From Warburgia ugandensis (Eukaryota; Streptophyta; Magnoliopsida; Canellales; Canellaceae): a DNA stretch of 64,000 nucleotides. Positions 22,641 to 35,200 of this stretch are shown here, piece by piece (within the stretch, counting starts at the first letter, position 1; each line of letters begins with the position of its first letter). The stretch spans positions 74,533,944 through 74,597,943 of the forward strand of contig CP141130.1 in the NCBI GenBank assembly GCA_035236585.1. The letters run 5' to 3'. The position numbers and the translations under genes were made by a program. Below the pieces are notes generated by a model that saw nothing but the letters and a program-made list of their open reading frames with translations, ran no database searches and was not told where the DNA came from.

Positions 22641-25548
22641 GAGTAGGCATGGGTTCATGTTATAGGGGTCGAGAAGTGCATGGGTAAATAGGCTATCTCA
22701 AGAGTATAAGATTCGTATCACCACATGGGAGATAAGGACATTGACAGGTAGATATGATGAAACATAAGAGAGTCAACATTGCTTGTATCAAGAAACCAAG
22801 TGGAAACGGGCCAAAACTAGAGAAATCAATAGGTATAAGCTCTGGTACGTAGGAAAGGGTAATAACACAAATGTCATATGAATTAGTTGTGGATAAAAAA
22901 ATAAAGGATAAAGTTGTAGATGTTAAAGAACCAGGGAAAGAATAATAATAATAATAAAACTTGTTCTAGGAGAGCAGATATTAAATGTTATACGCACCAC
23001 AAATAGGGTTAGAAGATATAATTAATAGACAATTTTAGAAAGATGTGAAGGGAGTCATGTTAGAAATTTCCATCACAGAGAGGATATTTATAGGAGCACA
23101 CTTAAATGACTGTGTAGGAAAGGAAAAGGAAGGATATGATAGGGTACGTGGAGGGTAAAATGAATGAAATGATAGGGTACATGGAGGGTATGATATTGGA
23201 GAACAAAAATAGATGGGATAAGTTATCATCGATTTTGATTTGGCATATAAGATGACCCTTGCAACCGCATTCTTTAAAAAGAGGGATGAACACTTAATAA
23301 ACTTTAAAAGTAGACTCCGTAAAAGTCAAATAGACTTTCTTTTGCTTAGGAATATCAAAAGATCAATATGTTGGAATTGTAAGGTGATACCCGATGAGAG
23401 TTTAGCCTCACAACATTGGTTAATGGTTATGAATATCTACATTAAAAGATGGAAGAAATGAAACAAACTTAATATATATATATATAAAAACTAAGTAGTG
23501 GAACTTAGAAGGGGAGAAAATAATCTCAGTCACAAATAAGTTGATGGTAAAAGAAAACTGAGACAATGAAACATAAGTAAACGCTAAGTGGATTTATATG
23601 GCCAAATCTATTAAGAAAGTGACAAAAATGTCCTAGAAGTATTTAAAGGTAAAATGGAAATAGTAATAGAAACTTGGTGGTTGAGAAGAAGTTATTAAAG
23701 AAAAATGGGTGTGTTTTAAAGCATGATAGAAGACTATAAATAATGAAAATTATGAACAGTATAAGAATGTTAAAAAGGTTACTAAGAGAATAGTGGGGCT
23801 AAACTCAAGGCATATGATGATCTCTATAATAGACTACAATTAAGAGAAGGTGAGAAAAATATATTGAAACATGCAAAAATAAGACAACATAAGCGTAAGG
23901 ACTTATACCATATTAAGTGCATTAGAAGTAATGATTAAAAGGTACGAGTCAAAGATGATGAGATTAAACAAAGGTAAAAAAGTTACTTTCAAAAATTGTA
24001 AAATGACAATTGCCCTGAGAATATAGGGATTGAAAATACTGTAAACCTAAATAACATTAGACATTATAGACATGACCATAAGATTAGAATACTTGAAGTA
24101 AAAGAGCCCTTGAAAAAGATGAAATCAAGAAAGGTCCTGGGGCCCGATGGTATACGAAGTAGTTTGGTTGACCAAATTGTTAACAAGATTATAAAATCAA
24201 AGAAATTGCTTGATGAATGGAGGAAGAGCTCTATTGTTCCAATATATAAGAATAAAAGAGACATATAGAGCTACACTAATTATTGGGGGATCAAACTTAT
24301 AAGCCACACTATGAAACTTTTTGAAAGAGTGATTGAGAAGAAGATACATCATGAGACAAGTAAATAAAAAAACTAGTTTAGTTTCATGCTTGGAAGGTCT
24401 ACCATGGAAGCTATTTTCTTACTAAGATAATTGATAGAGAAATATAGAGATAGGAGGAAGGACCTCTACATGGTCTTTATTGGTTTAGAGAAAGCTTATG
24501 ATAAGGTTCACATAGAGTTAATATGGAGAGTGTTCGGTGAGAAAGGGGTGTTGTGGGGGTATATAGACATAATTAATGATATGAATATGGGAGTAGATGT
24601 TAAGACCGTTAGCAAATAGATCGATGATTTTCCTATCACTGTAGGATTGCATCAAGGATTGGCATTGAGCCTATACCTTTTCACGTTGGTTATAGATGAG
24701 TTAACAAAACATTTACACGAGGAGATTCCATGGTGCATGTTATTTGCAAATGATATAGTTTTAATTTATGAGACAAGAGACGACATAAACACAAAGTTAG
24801 AGTTATGGAGAAAAGCATGAGAACTTAAAGGATTTAAAATCAGCCAAACTAAGACAGTATGTGGAATGCAATTTTAGTAAGGAAAGGAGCGAGAGTGGAG
24901 CACAAGTAAAGATTGATAACCAAAAAGTCTTCGTAAAAGACCACTTTCGGTGCTTAAGATTGATGATTCATAAGAATGGAGAGCTTGAGAGAGAGGTTAC
25001 CCAAAGAATCCAAGAGGGTTGGAACAAATAGAGATGTGCATATAGAGTTTTGTGTGATTGGTGGGTGCCACGCAAAGTAAAAGAAAAATTCTATAGGATG
25101 GCTATAAGGTCGGCAATGCTTTATGGATCAGAGTGTTGGGCAGTTAAAGAACATCATATTCATAGGATGAGCATAGCAGAAATGAGTATGTTGAGATGGA
25201 TGAGTGGCAAGAAAAGAAAAGATAAAATTAAGAATGAAGACATTAGAGAAAACTTATGGGTAGCACCAATAGGTAACAAGATGGGGAGATTAGACTTAGA
25301 TTGTTTGGACATATCCAATGAAGAATTAAAACGGCACCAGTTAGAAGGAGTGAAGCGATGCAAGTAGAATGTTCTAAAACGACAAAAGGAAGGCCCAAAA
25401 GAATGTGAATATAAGTGATGAAAAAGATTTAAAAACTTTGTGACTAAATAGGGCCATGACACTTAATAGAGGACAATGAAAGAACAAGATTCATATAGCC
25501 GAGCCCTTATTGGGATAAGGTGTTGATGATGATAATATTGAAAAATGC

Positions 25549-26281
25549 TTTCAAGAAGTGCACTTACTTATTCTAGAAAGAGGTACACTTTTTTGTGACA
25601 TACATGTGCCAATTTGGCATGATCCAATTTGTTGAAGTAGTAAATAATGACAAGACTATCCCATTGACACTAGTTTTTGTTGACTGAACATTCTTTGACC
25701 CTTCATCTAAGAAGCATTTTTAGGATTTTCTTAAAAAAATGTCAACCGTTGATTTTTTATCATTTATAGTTTACCAACGAAATATCCGTTGGCACGAGAT
25801 CAAGAATCATACTTCAACTTTTAGCGATGTGCAAGTTTATTAGTGTGGATCTACCTGCAGAATGCCTTGTTTGGTGGTCGTACTCAAGTATATTTGATGG
25901 AAAAAGAGACAATTTCCAGCTCTGGTGTGCACAATGGCGCTGCTACAGTCTCGACGCCTAGACATTTTAGACCACCCAAATCTAAGACGGCGAGGTCAAG
26001 AACAGTGGGTACAAGTGCATTGGGCGGTCACCATCAATATATCCAACCATATCCAAAAGCCGAATGCAGAATCCGAATGTTTTAATCTTTACATCTCCTT
26101 TTGCTCATTCCGTACTAACTTGACATGCTTGGCGTCTTGGTGCAGTAATTTTTAACCGAAAATTTCTGGCTGGTATGGGAATGGGATAGACTTTTGTGGG
26201 CGGCCAAGAGGACACGAGGACAATCTACTGCAAGTTTCCTTTTTGCTTCAGAGAGAGAGAGAGAGAGAGAGCTGCACTGCC
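25549..26281 (+). promoter_or_regulatory. upstream and 5' untranslated region of the S1-domain gene
   Basis: Sequence between the RTE and the first coding ATG at 26282. A GA run of about 22 bp (26250-26271) ends 10 bases before the ATG and is probably in the 5' untranslated leader. No TATA box was assigned with confidence. Frames at 25843-26155 show no family features. Confidence 0.4.
26250..26271. repeat. GA microsatellite in the S1-gene leader
   Basis: About 11 GA units, 10 bases upstream of the start codon. GA-rich leaders are common in plant genes; a regulatory role here is only inference. Confidence 0.9.
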
Positions 26282-29200
26282 ATGTTCCCGGCAATTAGAC
26301 CAGTTAGCCGTTTCTCACTCCTTTCTCAGCCACGGGGCTACGATGGCACCTGTAATCCTTCCTTTTCTGCTTCCGTAAATCCATCTGGGCATTTTAGCAT
26401 TTGTAGAAGAAACGCTCTCAAACGAACCCCTTGCAGACCCAAGTTCATAAAGTCAAAGCTTGAAGGCGTCGATCAAGCGGAAGGAATCCATGAAAGTTCA
26501 GAGGCTACCGATTCACTTCGACAAACCCGGGTATGCTTTTCCTTGTATTTTGTTCTTCCTTTTCTCATCGATTTGTTATGTGACTCCTGGTTGGTAGGCG
26601 AAAAGGTTCCTTTTCCATTGGTTTGATGGCAATGTACAGGTTGATGTTTCTAACCACTTTAATGCTACCTTTCTAGCTAAAGAGACCGTACGGAAGGGTT
26701 TTAGATCTCTCCTCCAATGGTTTTGCTATTTACAGTGAAGTATCAGAAGAGAAGAATAGTTTGAATCTTCATGTTTTGACATATTCGAGCAAAGAGTGTG
26801 ATTACATAATGGAATAATGTGGAAGGGAAGTTCAGTCAAATTTCTTCCTATTATCGATTCCAAGTTTTGCTCAAATAGACCAAAGACTGAGAGAAGGGAT
26901 AGCAAAATGGAAGACTGCATAAGAATTTTACTATGCTTTAGATCATCATGATTTAGTTGGGATAGATGAACATTTGTTTCTTTCCTTTTGGTAAGCAATC
27001 GTGGGTTTTGTATGGATAATGCCGAACACACGACCAATTCGAACCCGTAACCCAGCACAGGAAAGACCCTTCCTGTCCCACTGCAGTAGAAGGCCAGGGT
27101 TCTGATGAACTTTAGTTTCATGCTAGATTAGCAGATACTTTACTGGTGTTTCCTATTCAACCGGTTTGCTTACACATCAGTGTGGTCATGAAATTTCAGT
27201 CAAATGGCAACGTTGCTCAGGATCAGTTTAAGAGGATACCAGCAAGGGAGTTTGAAGACCAAATTTGAAATGGTTATCCAACGAAAAGGTGTATCAATTG
27301 GATGGACAACTTGACTCAGCGTTTGGTTGATGGTGCAGATACGGACTGCATCACTATCAATGCTCGTAGGAGTAAAATCTGGCAAAACGTGGCTAAGGTC
27401 AGGTCACAACGTTCTAATTTGCCTTGTAATTGCTTCTTTCACTAGGAATCTGGTCACGATGATGCCCACAGCAGGGATTTGGAAGTATGAAAAAGTGTAA
27501 TGAAGAGGTGGCTGGATGAAGGAATTTGGAAGGTCTGGAAGGATAACTGTGCAGGAACTTAGTTAAACTGAGGGAGCAATAAAACTTCCAAAAATTGGAA
27601 CTAGTTGAACTCGGAAGCTATCTTCCCAAGCCTGGAAACTGCCTAAACCATGAAAGCTTCCTACTGAGAGCCACAGTGGAGAGACCCACACGCTTCAGGC
27701 AGCCTTCCAGTCGCTGGCTTTCTTGAGCAGTACCTTTGAATAATTTTTTCAGTACTTAAAGAGTAGACCACTTGACTCACAGTCAATAATGAACTTTCAA
27801 CAAGTGTGACTGAAGTATAAAAGGAATCCACTCACTTGGTTCTTCAGTGGTCTCTTTTACTTCTAGATCTCTAAGCTATTGGTATCCTTTTCAATTATCC
27901 TTGCTTTGATTGGATAATTTCTCAACTCTTCTCGATACAGCAATTCGAACAGTTTAATTGCTCGTTTGCTGCTGTATGTTGCCATGCAAGGCCCGCAAAA
28001 GTCAGTTTTTAGAGATGAAAGGAGCATGATTTCCAGAGGTATAGAGAAGATTGAGACAGATTCATTAGATAGTTAAGAGGAATTTGATGTGCCCCTAAAA
28101 CAACATGATAAATCCCTTTTTTTAGAATCAGACACCTGGTTTCAAGTACACATCAGGATTGAGAAGCTATAAATCTCACATATCTAGAGATTATCTGTAA
28201 TGATGAAATCAAACCCCTAGTGATATTGCAATTAGGGTTTAGCTCTTGTTGACTTTACCAATATCTGTAGGTACACACACTTCTATCTTCTTGGGATGTC
28301 CAATCCTGATTCAGAATATCAAACCATCTCAAATATGACAACCTTATCCATGAGTTTTTGCAACTCATCCATAAATATAATATGTATTAGCTGTCTTGTC
28401 AAATCTCCAATTGTGACTTGAAATTGCATGAGTTTATTTAGGTGAGTTTCTCTCTCTTAAGGAGAGCTGTTGCAAGGTTCTATTCCACAGGAAGAGATCC
28501 AATAGTTTGGAATGCCACCAAAAGAGACAAAAAGGTTTTTTCAATACATTAAAGGAGAGCCTTTCACCTGCCATATGCATAATTGACTCCATAAACAGAC
28601 AAGAAATAGGCATTCATTCTGTAGTTGCTTTGTTAATACTGATCAGAACCGAGTAGGTTTGCTTGCATTCCAGATCTCTGGTTATGTGTCACATCATGAT
28701 CTGGTACGCGATTCTTCAGGTTGAATTTGTGTGATTGTAGTTCTATTCGATGATCTATTCTGATCTAATATGTATCTATGATCTAATACTTAGTCTGTCA
28801 AGAAGTAGATTTCTGCTGATTGGAAGGCAGCAAGGGCTTATAAAGAAAGTGGAGTAATCTATGAGGGTAAGATTGAAGGCTTTAATGGTGGAGGCTTGCT
28901 GGTTCGATTTTATTCGTTGATTGGGTTTGTTCCATACCCATTACTGTCTCCTTTCCACTCATGTAAAGGTATACCTTTTCTTCAATTTAAGTTCACTTCC
29001 ATCTTTTGAATTTCCCTTTTTTCCCTTTTATCATTTTATGCTGCTGATAAAGTACAAAAAGCATGTCCATGAATTCCAAAATCATATGTTATGCTTCTAT
29101 GATTTTTCCTTTGAAATTACAAATTTATCACTAGCAATTTGCAACAGCCACTGCAATTGAACTTGAGGATGAAGGCTTTTGGACTGAATTTTCCCTATGT

Positions 29201-32200
29201 GAGATGAAAACATGTTTGATCAAGGCCATTACAACCTAAACTTTCTTCCATGTAAGAAATTCCATAGGACATTGGATGAAAATGGTCCATGGAGGTCTAG
29301 ACTGCAGTTATCAATATTGACACTGGAGCCTAGAATTGACATCAATGGTTTCAGCATCCCACTTAGGCCAACCTGTAAAAGGTAAAAATAAGCTTCAATG
29401 AACCTTCAGCTGTGTCAGTTGGCGAATGATGAAATTTATAACAAACCAGGAGTGAGGAAGTCATTTCCATGGAGTTGGATCTCCCATTAGATTTTCCCCC
29501 AAAGTCGCCTGGTGACACAAACATTGCAGGAGAAACAACATTAGGATTTCCATAGATCATCATGTGGTGGATAATGTTATGGAATGACCAGGCGCAGAAA
29601 ATCCTTGAGTGCTGTAAGACCTAATCATTATATAATCCAATCCCACATCAATGAAAGTGGAAATGATGCTGGCCAAAAAAGTTGGATAATATTATAAGTT
29701 TTGTCAGGTCCTTTCTCTTTAAGAATTCCAGGAATTGTTATCATGACACAAACTCTCCTAGCTACTGTGTCGAAAGTGTCTAGACTCTGCATTTTCATAT
29801 TCTGCGTGTTTAAAAGCTACTAAGAAACTTGTGATCACCTTACTAGACATCAAATCCTGACAGTTGGCAGCTTTAATCACGGTATCCCAAATTGATCTCC
29901 CATGCATTATGGTGATGAACCTCCTATTAGCCAAACTGTCTCATTCATTGTCTGATCTGGACATATTCTGCATGTTTAAAAGCTACTAAAAAACAAGTGG
30001 TCACCTTACCAGACATGAAATCATGGCAGTTATCAGCTTCAATCACCAACTCCCAACTTGAGCTCCCATGCATTATGGTGATGAATTTCTTATTGGCCAA
30101 ACCTTCTCTTTCAGTGTCTAATCTGGACATGTACCTGGTGTTTCAATATTTAGTCTCCATCACTGACATTCACTACACCATTTGCCAGTTAAGATCAGGC
30201 TAAAGACTGTTCTATTCCATCCTGGACACCAAGCCTTTTAGGCAAGCTAACTTCTTACAAGCTACTAGGTGAACCAAGATCTGTTGATTGCTTCTTTGTT
30301 AATGAAGTTCCTAATTGTTTATATCTCAGTCTCAATGTACTGAAGCCATGGCTAGAGAAGCGGCAAATTATCCCATTCAATAACTTAGTCAGGCAAGCAA
30401 ACATAAGATCATCCACTCCAGTTGTCAATTTTTGAGACGAAGAAGATGCTCATTCCCGTTTTCTTTATTTCTGTCTGAAAGCTCAATTTTTCTACCGCAT
30501 GATGGAACATTTGTTATGTTATATCATTCACCACTTCATAGTCCATATTGCAATGCCTTCAAAACCCACTTTGATTTATGGATTGAGCACCAACTTCTAT
30601 CACAATACCTCTATATTAGGTTCAGTATTCTCTTTGAAGGAGCACCTAATGTAATGTTCTTTGATAAATTCATGATTTTGTTTGATTAAAGGAGGGAAAC
30701 ATGTTTTAATAGAGTGTTACACCTCCCATATATCAGACTTATTCCAGGAAGAGGAGGTAATTGCAAAGAAGCAGAAACACGTCTGTTGGCAAAAGATCTT
30801 ACAGATATGCAGATCAGCTGACAGAAGATTATCCAGGGATGTAATCAGTTGGTTAGGATATATAGATATAATCAGTTGGTTAATATATAACAAATAAGTG
30901 ATGCAGTCAGTTAGTTAGGATATACAGATATAATCAGTTGAGTAGGATATACCAAATAAGCAGTTAGTATCCAATCTGTTCAATCTGTTACAGATTTAGG
31001 TGGGAATGGGAGGAAAGGGGAAGATAAAAGGGAGAGAAGAAGAAAAAAAAAGGAAGGGAACTCAGGAAGAGAGAAGAGGAGTGGGGAGTGCAGAGGAGGA
31101 ACTTCGGTTCTCACTTCCTACTAGTTTCAGTAGGTTTTTAGCCTGGTTGATTTTTGGAAATTCAATGTAATTCTCCCCAATCATCAATGAAGTGAGCTCC
31201 ATTTCTTCTTGAATATTGCTTTCCCTCAAGATTTTATTTCCCCATGGTCTAACATAGAGACTCCTATTACTTCACCTCTGTCAAAAATTAAACAACAATT
31301 GAGGAGATTGAAGGTCATTTCCATTGATTTCTGTTGACAGTGAATATTTCCAGGTTGTTGATTCTTGATTACTTGAAACTTTTGCACTGCCAACTGTTAT
31401 TCATCACAAATACTTGAATTGTTTGTCTGTAATACCTGACATTTTGTAACTGTTCATGATACTTTCTCACTGTAGAACCTCAAAGAAGTATTCAAGAGAT
31501 TGCAAAGGATCTAATTGGCTCCATTATTTCTGTTAAGGTACTTGTGTTTTATTTCAAATTTGTGACAAGTTTTAGTTGCTTTCTTTCTCAGAATACTCTA
31601 ATGCCCGTCCCTTCATTGGTTTGGAGTTCAGACCTCATTGGATTTGCTGAAATGGTCTTCTCATTGTTATGTTTTCTTATTCTAACATTTGCAGTATGTG
31701 ACATATGGAAAAAGAGAACCTCCATCAATCACTACTTTCTTATTGCTGTACTGCACAGTAATTGACTTTATGCAATATTTTTCATGTTAAATGTGTACCA
31801 TGGTAATTCAGAATGAAGAAGTTCCATTGTGCATTCAATCAGGATATTTTTATATTTGCATGATCTGCAAACTTATTCATATGTACTTGAGGAGAGAGTA
31901 ATGTTGCATGATACTGTAACAAATAAAAAACTAAAGCATTTCAATTGAAAATTTGTTAGCTCTAGTTAAAGACAATAAATTGAGGGTACCATATATTTAA
32001 CACTAAACTGCATTAATTGGCTATTTTAGTTCATATATAAGAATTAAATTGCCCTTAGATTACCCTTAGTAGCCAAATAGTTGATTTATAATTTATAAAT
32101 CAACTACTATAATATATGTGTGTGTGTGTGTGTGTGTGTATTGACCTAAAGCCTTTAATTTATAATAAACCATATGTTTCAATATAAATATTTTTGTCTG

Positions 32201-35200
32201 TCCAATTCTTATACTTGTGATTAAGAAGACTGGGTTTCATGGTCCTACATCCTAACTTTGCTTTTGTGGATATAACGTCTGTAGAGGATGAGACTAAGTG
32301 AGAAAATTTTGCTATCCATCATAAATAAAATGAGAAAATTTTGCTCATTTCAACTTCATTGGCAGTTGTGTAACATAGAGATGTTAATCAGCACATAATG
32401 TTTCATCCTTGCCTTAGAACTTATGGATGAGACACATTTCTTTTCTCTTTACGCAGAATGCAGACCCTTAGATCATAGCTAGATGACCAATATAGGTTCC
32501 CGGATGAATTCATCTCATATATGAGACACATATTTAACTCATATTTGTTTGAAAACTAAGTGCTTAGAAAATTCTACCAACTTCAAGATTGAAAAAATAA
32601 ACCACTCCTAAAATTTTCCAGTAAGGCAAATTCCGACCATCAACTGACCAAAGAAGCATTCTAGGACACCAAGTTAAGAAGCCAGATTGTGAAGTGGGTT
32701 AGACTGTCCATACACAAATATACTTAAACTTAAATATGGCTGTACCTCAACCTGCCATCTTAATCTTGCACATAACAATTCCAGAATTTAAGTCCATTCC
32801 AAGGCAAGAGACTTTACATTTACAGAAAGGGAAGTTGTCTCAAGATCATCCAAATAAGCAGATGCTTCTTTTTTTAGTTCATGGTGATAAATTTTGTAGA
32901 TCTAAGCCATTCATCCTTTTTGAAATGGCTTAGATAGCTAGAGATAAAGTTTCATGCCCATTGGATGTGTTTCTTTGGTTCAAAAATCACATCCATCCAT
33001 TTTCATTAATTATTTCAAAAACCCAAAACTAGTGGTTAGGATCATTGAAATGCATGGATTTCGAGTTGGCTACCTAGTTTCTATATGCTGAACATGATGA
33101 ACGGCTTGGATCTTCAAGAAATGAAAGGATCTAGGGGCAGCAACTACTTCTTTGGATGCTCATGAGCGTATACTCCGACCAGGATCCATATGGAAAATAG
33201 CTGTGTAGATATTAAGAGAATTGCTGGGCCGCCTTTTTCTTCAGATAATTCTCTATGCAAGGATTTCTAGCAACCAAAAGCTAGACTAGTCTTCTTTTGA
33301 TGTAGTGAAGATACTAGAAGAAGAAAAAGAAAAGTGGGAATATCATGGCAAAGGAAATAGTCAAAACTGCTCCATCTGAAAACTTCTAATATAATTCAAA
33401 CTCAAATACCCAAAATTCATACCGCTGGTAAGATGTACTTCTCAGAATGCCCATAGTATAATCAAATAAGAGTCCCTATGGGTGTAGACGCTCTCAAGGA
33501 GTAAACCACCTTTTTTTAATCACGGTGATTAGGTTTTGCAAATCTAAACCATTCATCATGTTTGGAATGGCTTAGATAGGCTAGAAATCAGATTTTGTAA
33601 CCACTGAATGCTTTTATCCTATGTTTCTTTGGGTCAGAAATTGAGACCATTCATGTCTATTTCATTTTTCAAAGACCTAAAACAAGTGGCTAGGATTGTC
33701 CAAATGCGATGAATTTTGTGGGTTAATTTCTGGATCCTCTACATAATGAACGGCTTAGATCTTCAAAAATAAAAAATTGCTCTAGGGGTAGCTTCTACTC
33801 CTTAGGATGCTTAACAGCATCTACAAGTAATGGGACTCATCAAATATTACTGTATACCTTGTGTCTAAACACAAACTATCCCCAGTTTCCCTACAGATCC
33901 ATTATGCTAGATTCAACAGCTGCAATTCCTGTTAGAATTTGATTCTGGCTTCTTTGTTGTCGCTATAGCTAATAGATGCATGCATATATTGCCAATTCCT
34001 ACTAAAATTTCTAGCATGAATTCGTTGTATTTCCTTGTCATTCAGCAGTTTAGAAAGGAAAAAGATTGGAATAATTTAGTTTAGAAGGAAAACAGTGGCC
34101 TTTCTGATGACATCCTTGTCATGGGACAAGGTTGGTTAGCAATAATACCTCAAGCTTAATTGACTTGTAGCTGATAAAAGAATCTTAGAAAGCAGTCTGG
34201 TCTGCCCTGCTTCCCAGTTTATGTTCAAATCTCTGATTGGTTGGTTCATCCTGTTTCAACAACATAGTCATTTTCTTGATCAAGTTGAAGTTGTGGTATA
34301 ATCTAGTGGATGTTATCTGACACAAGTTTACAATGAATCTGATCTATGGCCTTCCTGATCTTGATATCGATCTGTCTGGTGAGTGACACTCTCTGCTTGT
34401 GCAACCGACTGGATCCATTTTCTTATCTCACTTACTGTCTTACACCATTGGCTCCCATTAGCTGAGTCCAAAATTGTTTAGGGAAAGATGAGGACATGAA
34501 TCCGATCTTCGCCAAGGGGTCTGTCAGGACATAAAACAATATGGTCTTAAAGCTTCACACTTTGCGCTCCACTCCATATGTTTTGGGATTTTGATAGAGC
34601 CAGTAAAGGTTAAAGGTCGAGACCTCTTCTATTTCCGTAAAGGCTGGTGGGCTATTAGTCCAACTAGACCTATAGTCTATTTCATGAAAATATTGCTGAT
34701 GATGCCAAGTAATAGAATATGTAATCTTGCTATTCTGCTATAAGTATGCCATTAACTCAACATTAGTTGATGGTTGCTTATGCAGTTACCTTAATATATA
34801 TTATTTTACTTTGCCAACTTCTAGTTTTCTTGTAGCCAAGTTTAGATCCTAAAATCCTTTTGTAGCAGAAGAATTTGTTTATTTTTCCTTTGTTGGTGTA
34901 GGTAATTGAAGTGATAGAAGAAAACAGGAAACTTATACTCTCTGAAAAGGAAGCCATTTGGTCAAAGTTTTCAGACCAAGTGAAAGTTGGAGATGTTTTT
35001 GAAGCAAGGGTGGCTTCTGTGGAAGACTATGGCGCCTTTGTTCATTTGCGCTTCCCTGATGGTATTTCTAATCTTTTTGTACTTGTTTGCTTTTAATATT
35101 CTTGAACAACAATGCTCTGATGAAGGAATGTAACTGATATATTGTCTCATTGAGTAGGTTCTTATTATCTGACCGGACTAGTACATGTGTCGGAGGTTTC

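Larger units (their letters stand above)
22132..25534 (+). mobile_element. RTE-clade LINE, apparently full length but inactive (copy B)
   Basis: A 3.4-kb element bordered by a perfect 14-bp direct repeat, atattgaaaaatgc, at 22118-22131 and 25535-25548. Order: a 5' leader with a CA microsatellite and three roughly 69-bp repeat units (about 22471-22640); an APE-type endonuclease remnant (QETKWKRAKTRE near 22790); reverse transcriptase (EKAYDKVHIELIWRVFGEKG at about 24490-24550, LFANDIVLIYE near 24740); a conserved C-terminal block (YRMAIRSAMLYGSECWAVKE, then MLRWMSGKKRKDKIKNEDIR at 25090-25250); and a ttgatgatgat tail. Many stops and frameshifts, and F-A-N-D in place of F-A-D-D, show it is dead. 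Confidence 0.92.

Noticed and set aside
26243..26281. Upstream start for the S1-domain protein at 26243
   Set aside because: That codon is TTG and the added residues are only GA-repeat translation (RERERE).
27196..27420. Long open stretch in S1-gene intron 1 with an acceptor-like cag and protein-like text (W-M-D-N-L-T-Q-R-L-V-D-G-A-D-T-D)
   Set aside because: Exon 1 (ending 26530, phase 0) joins the exon at 28809 directly in phase and matches the family; this piece contains a stop and has no place in the protein. It may be a retroelement fragment.
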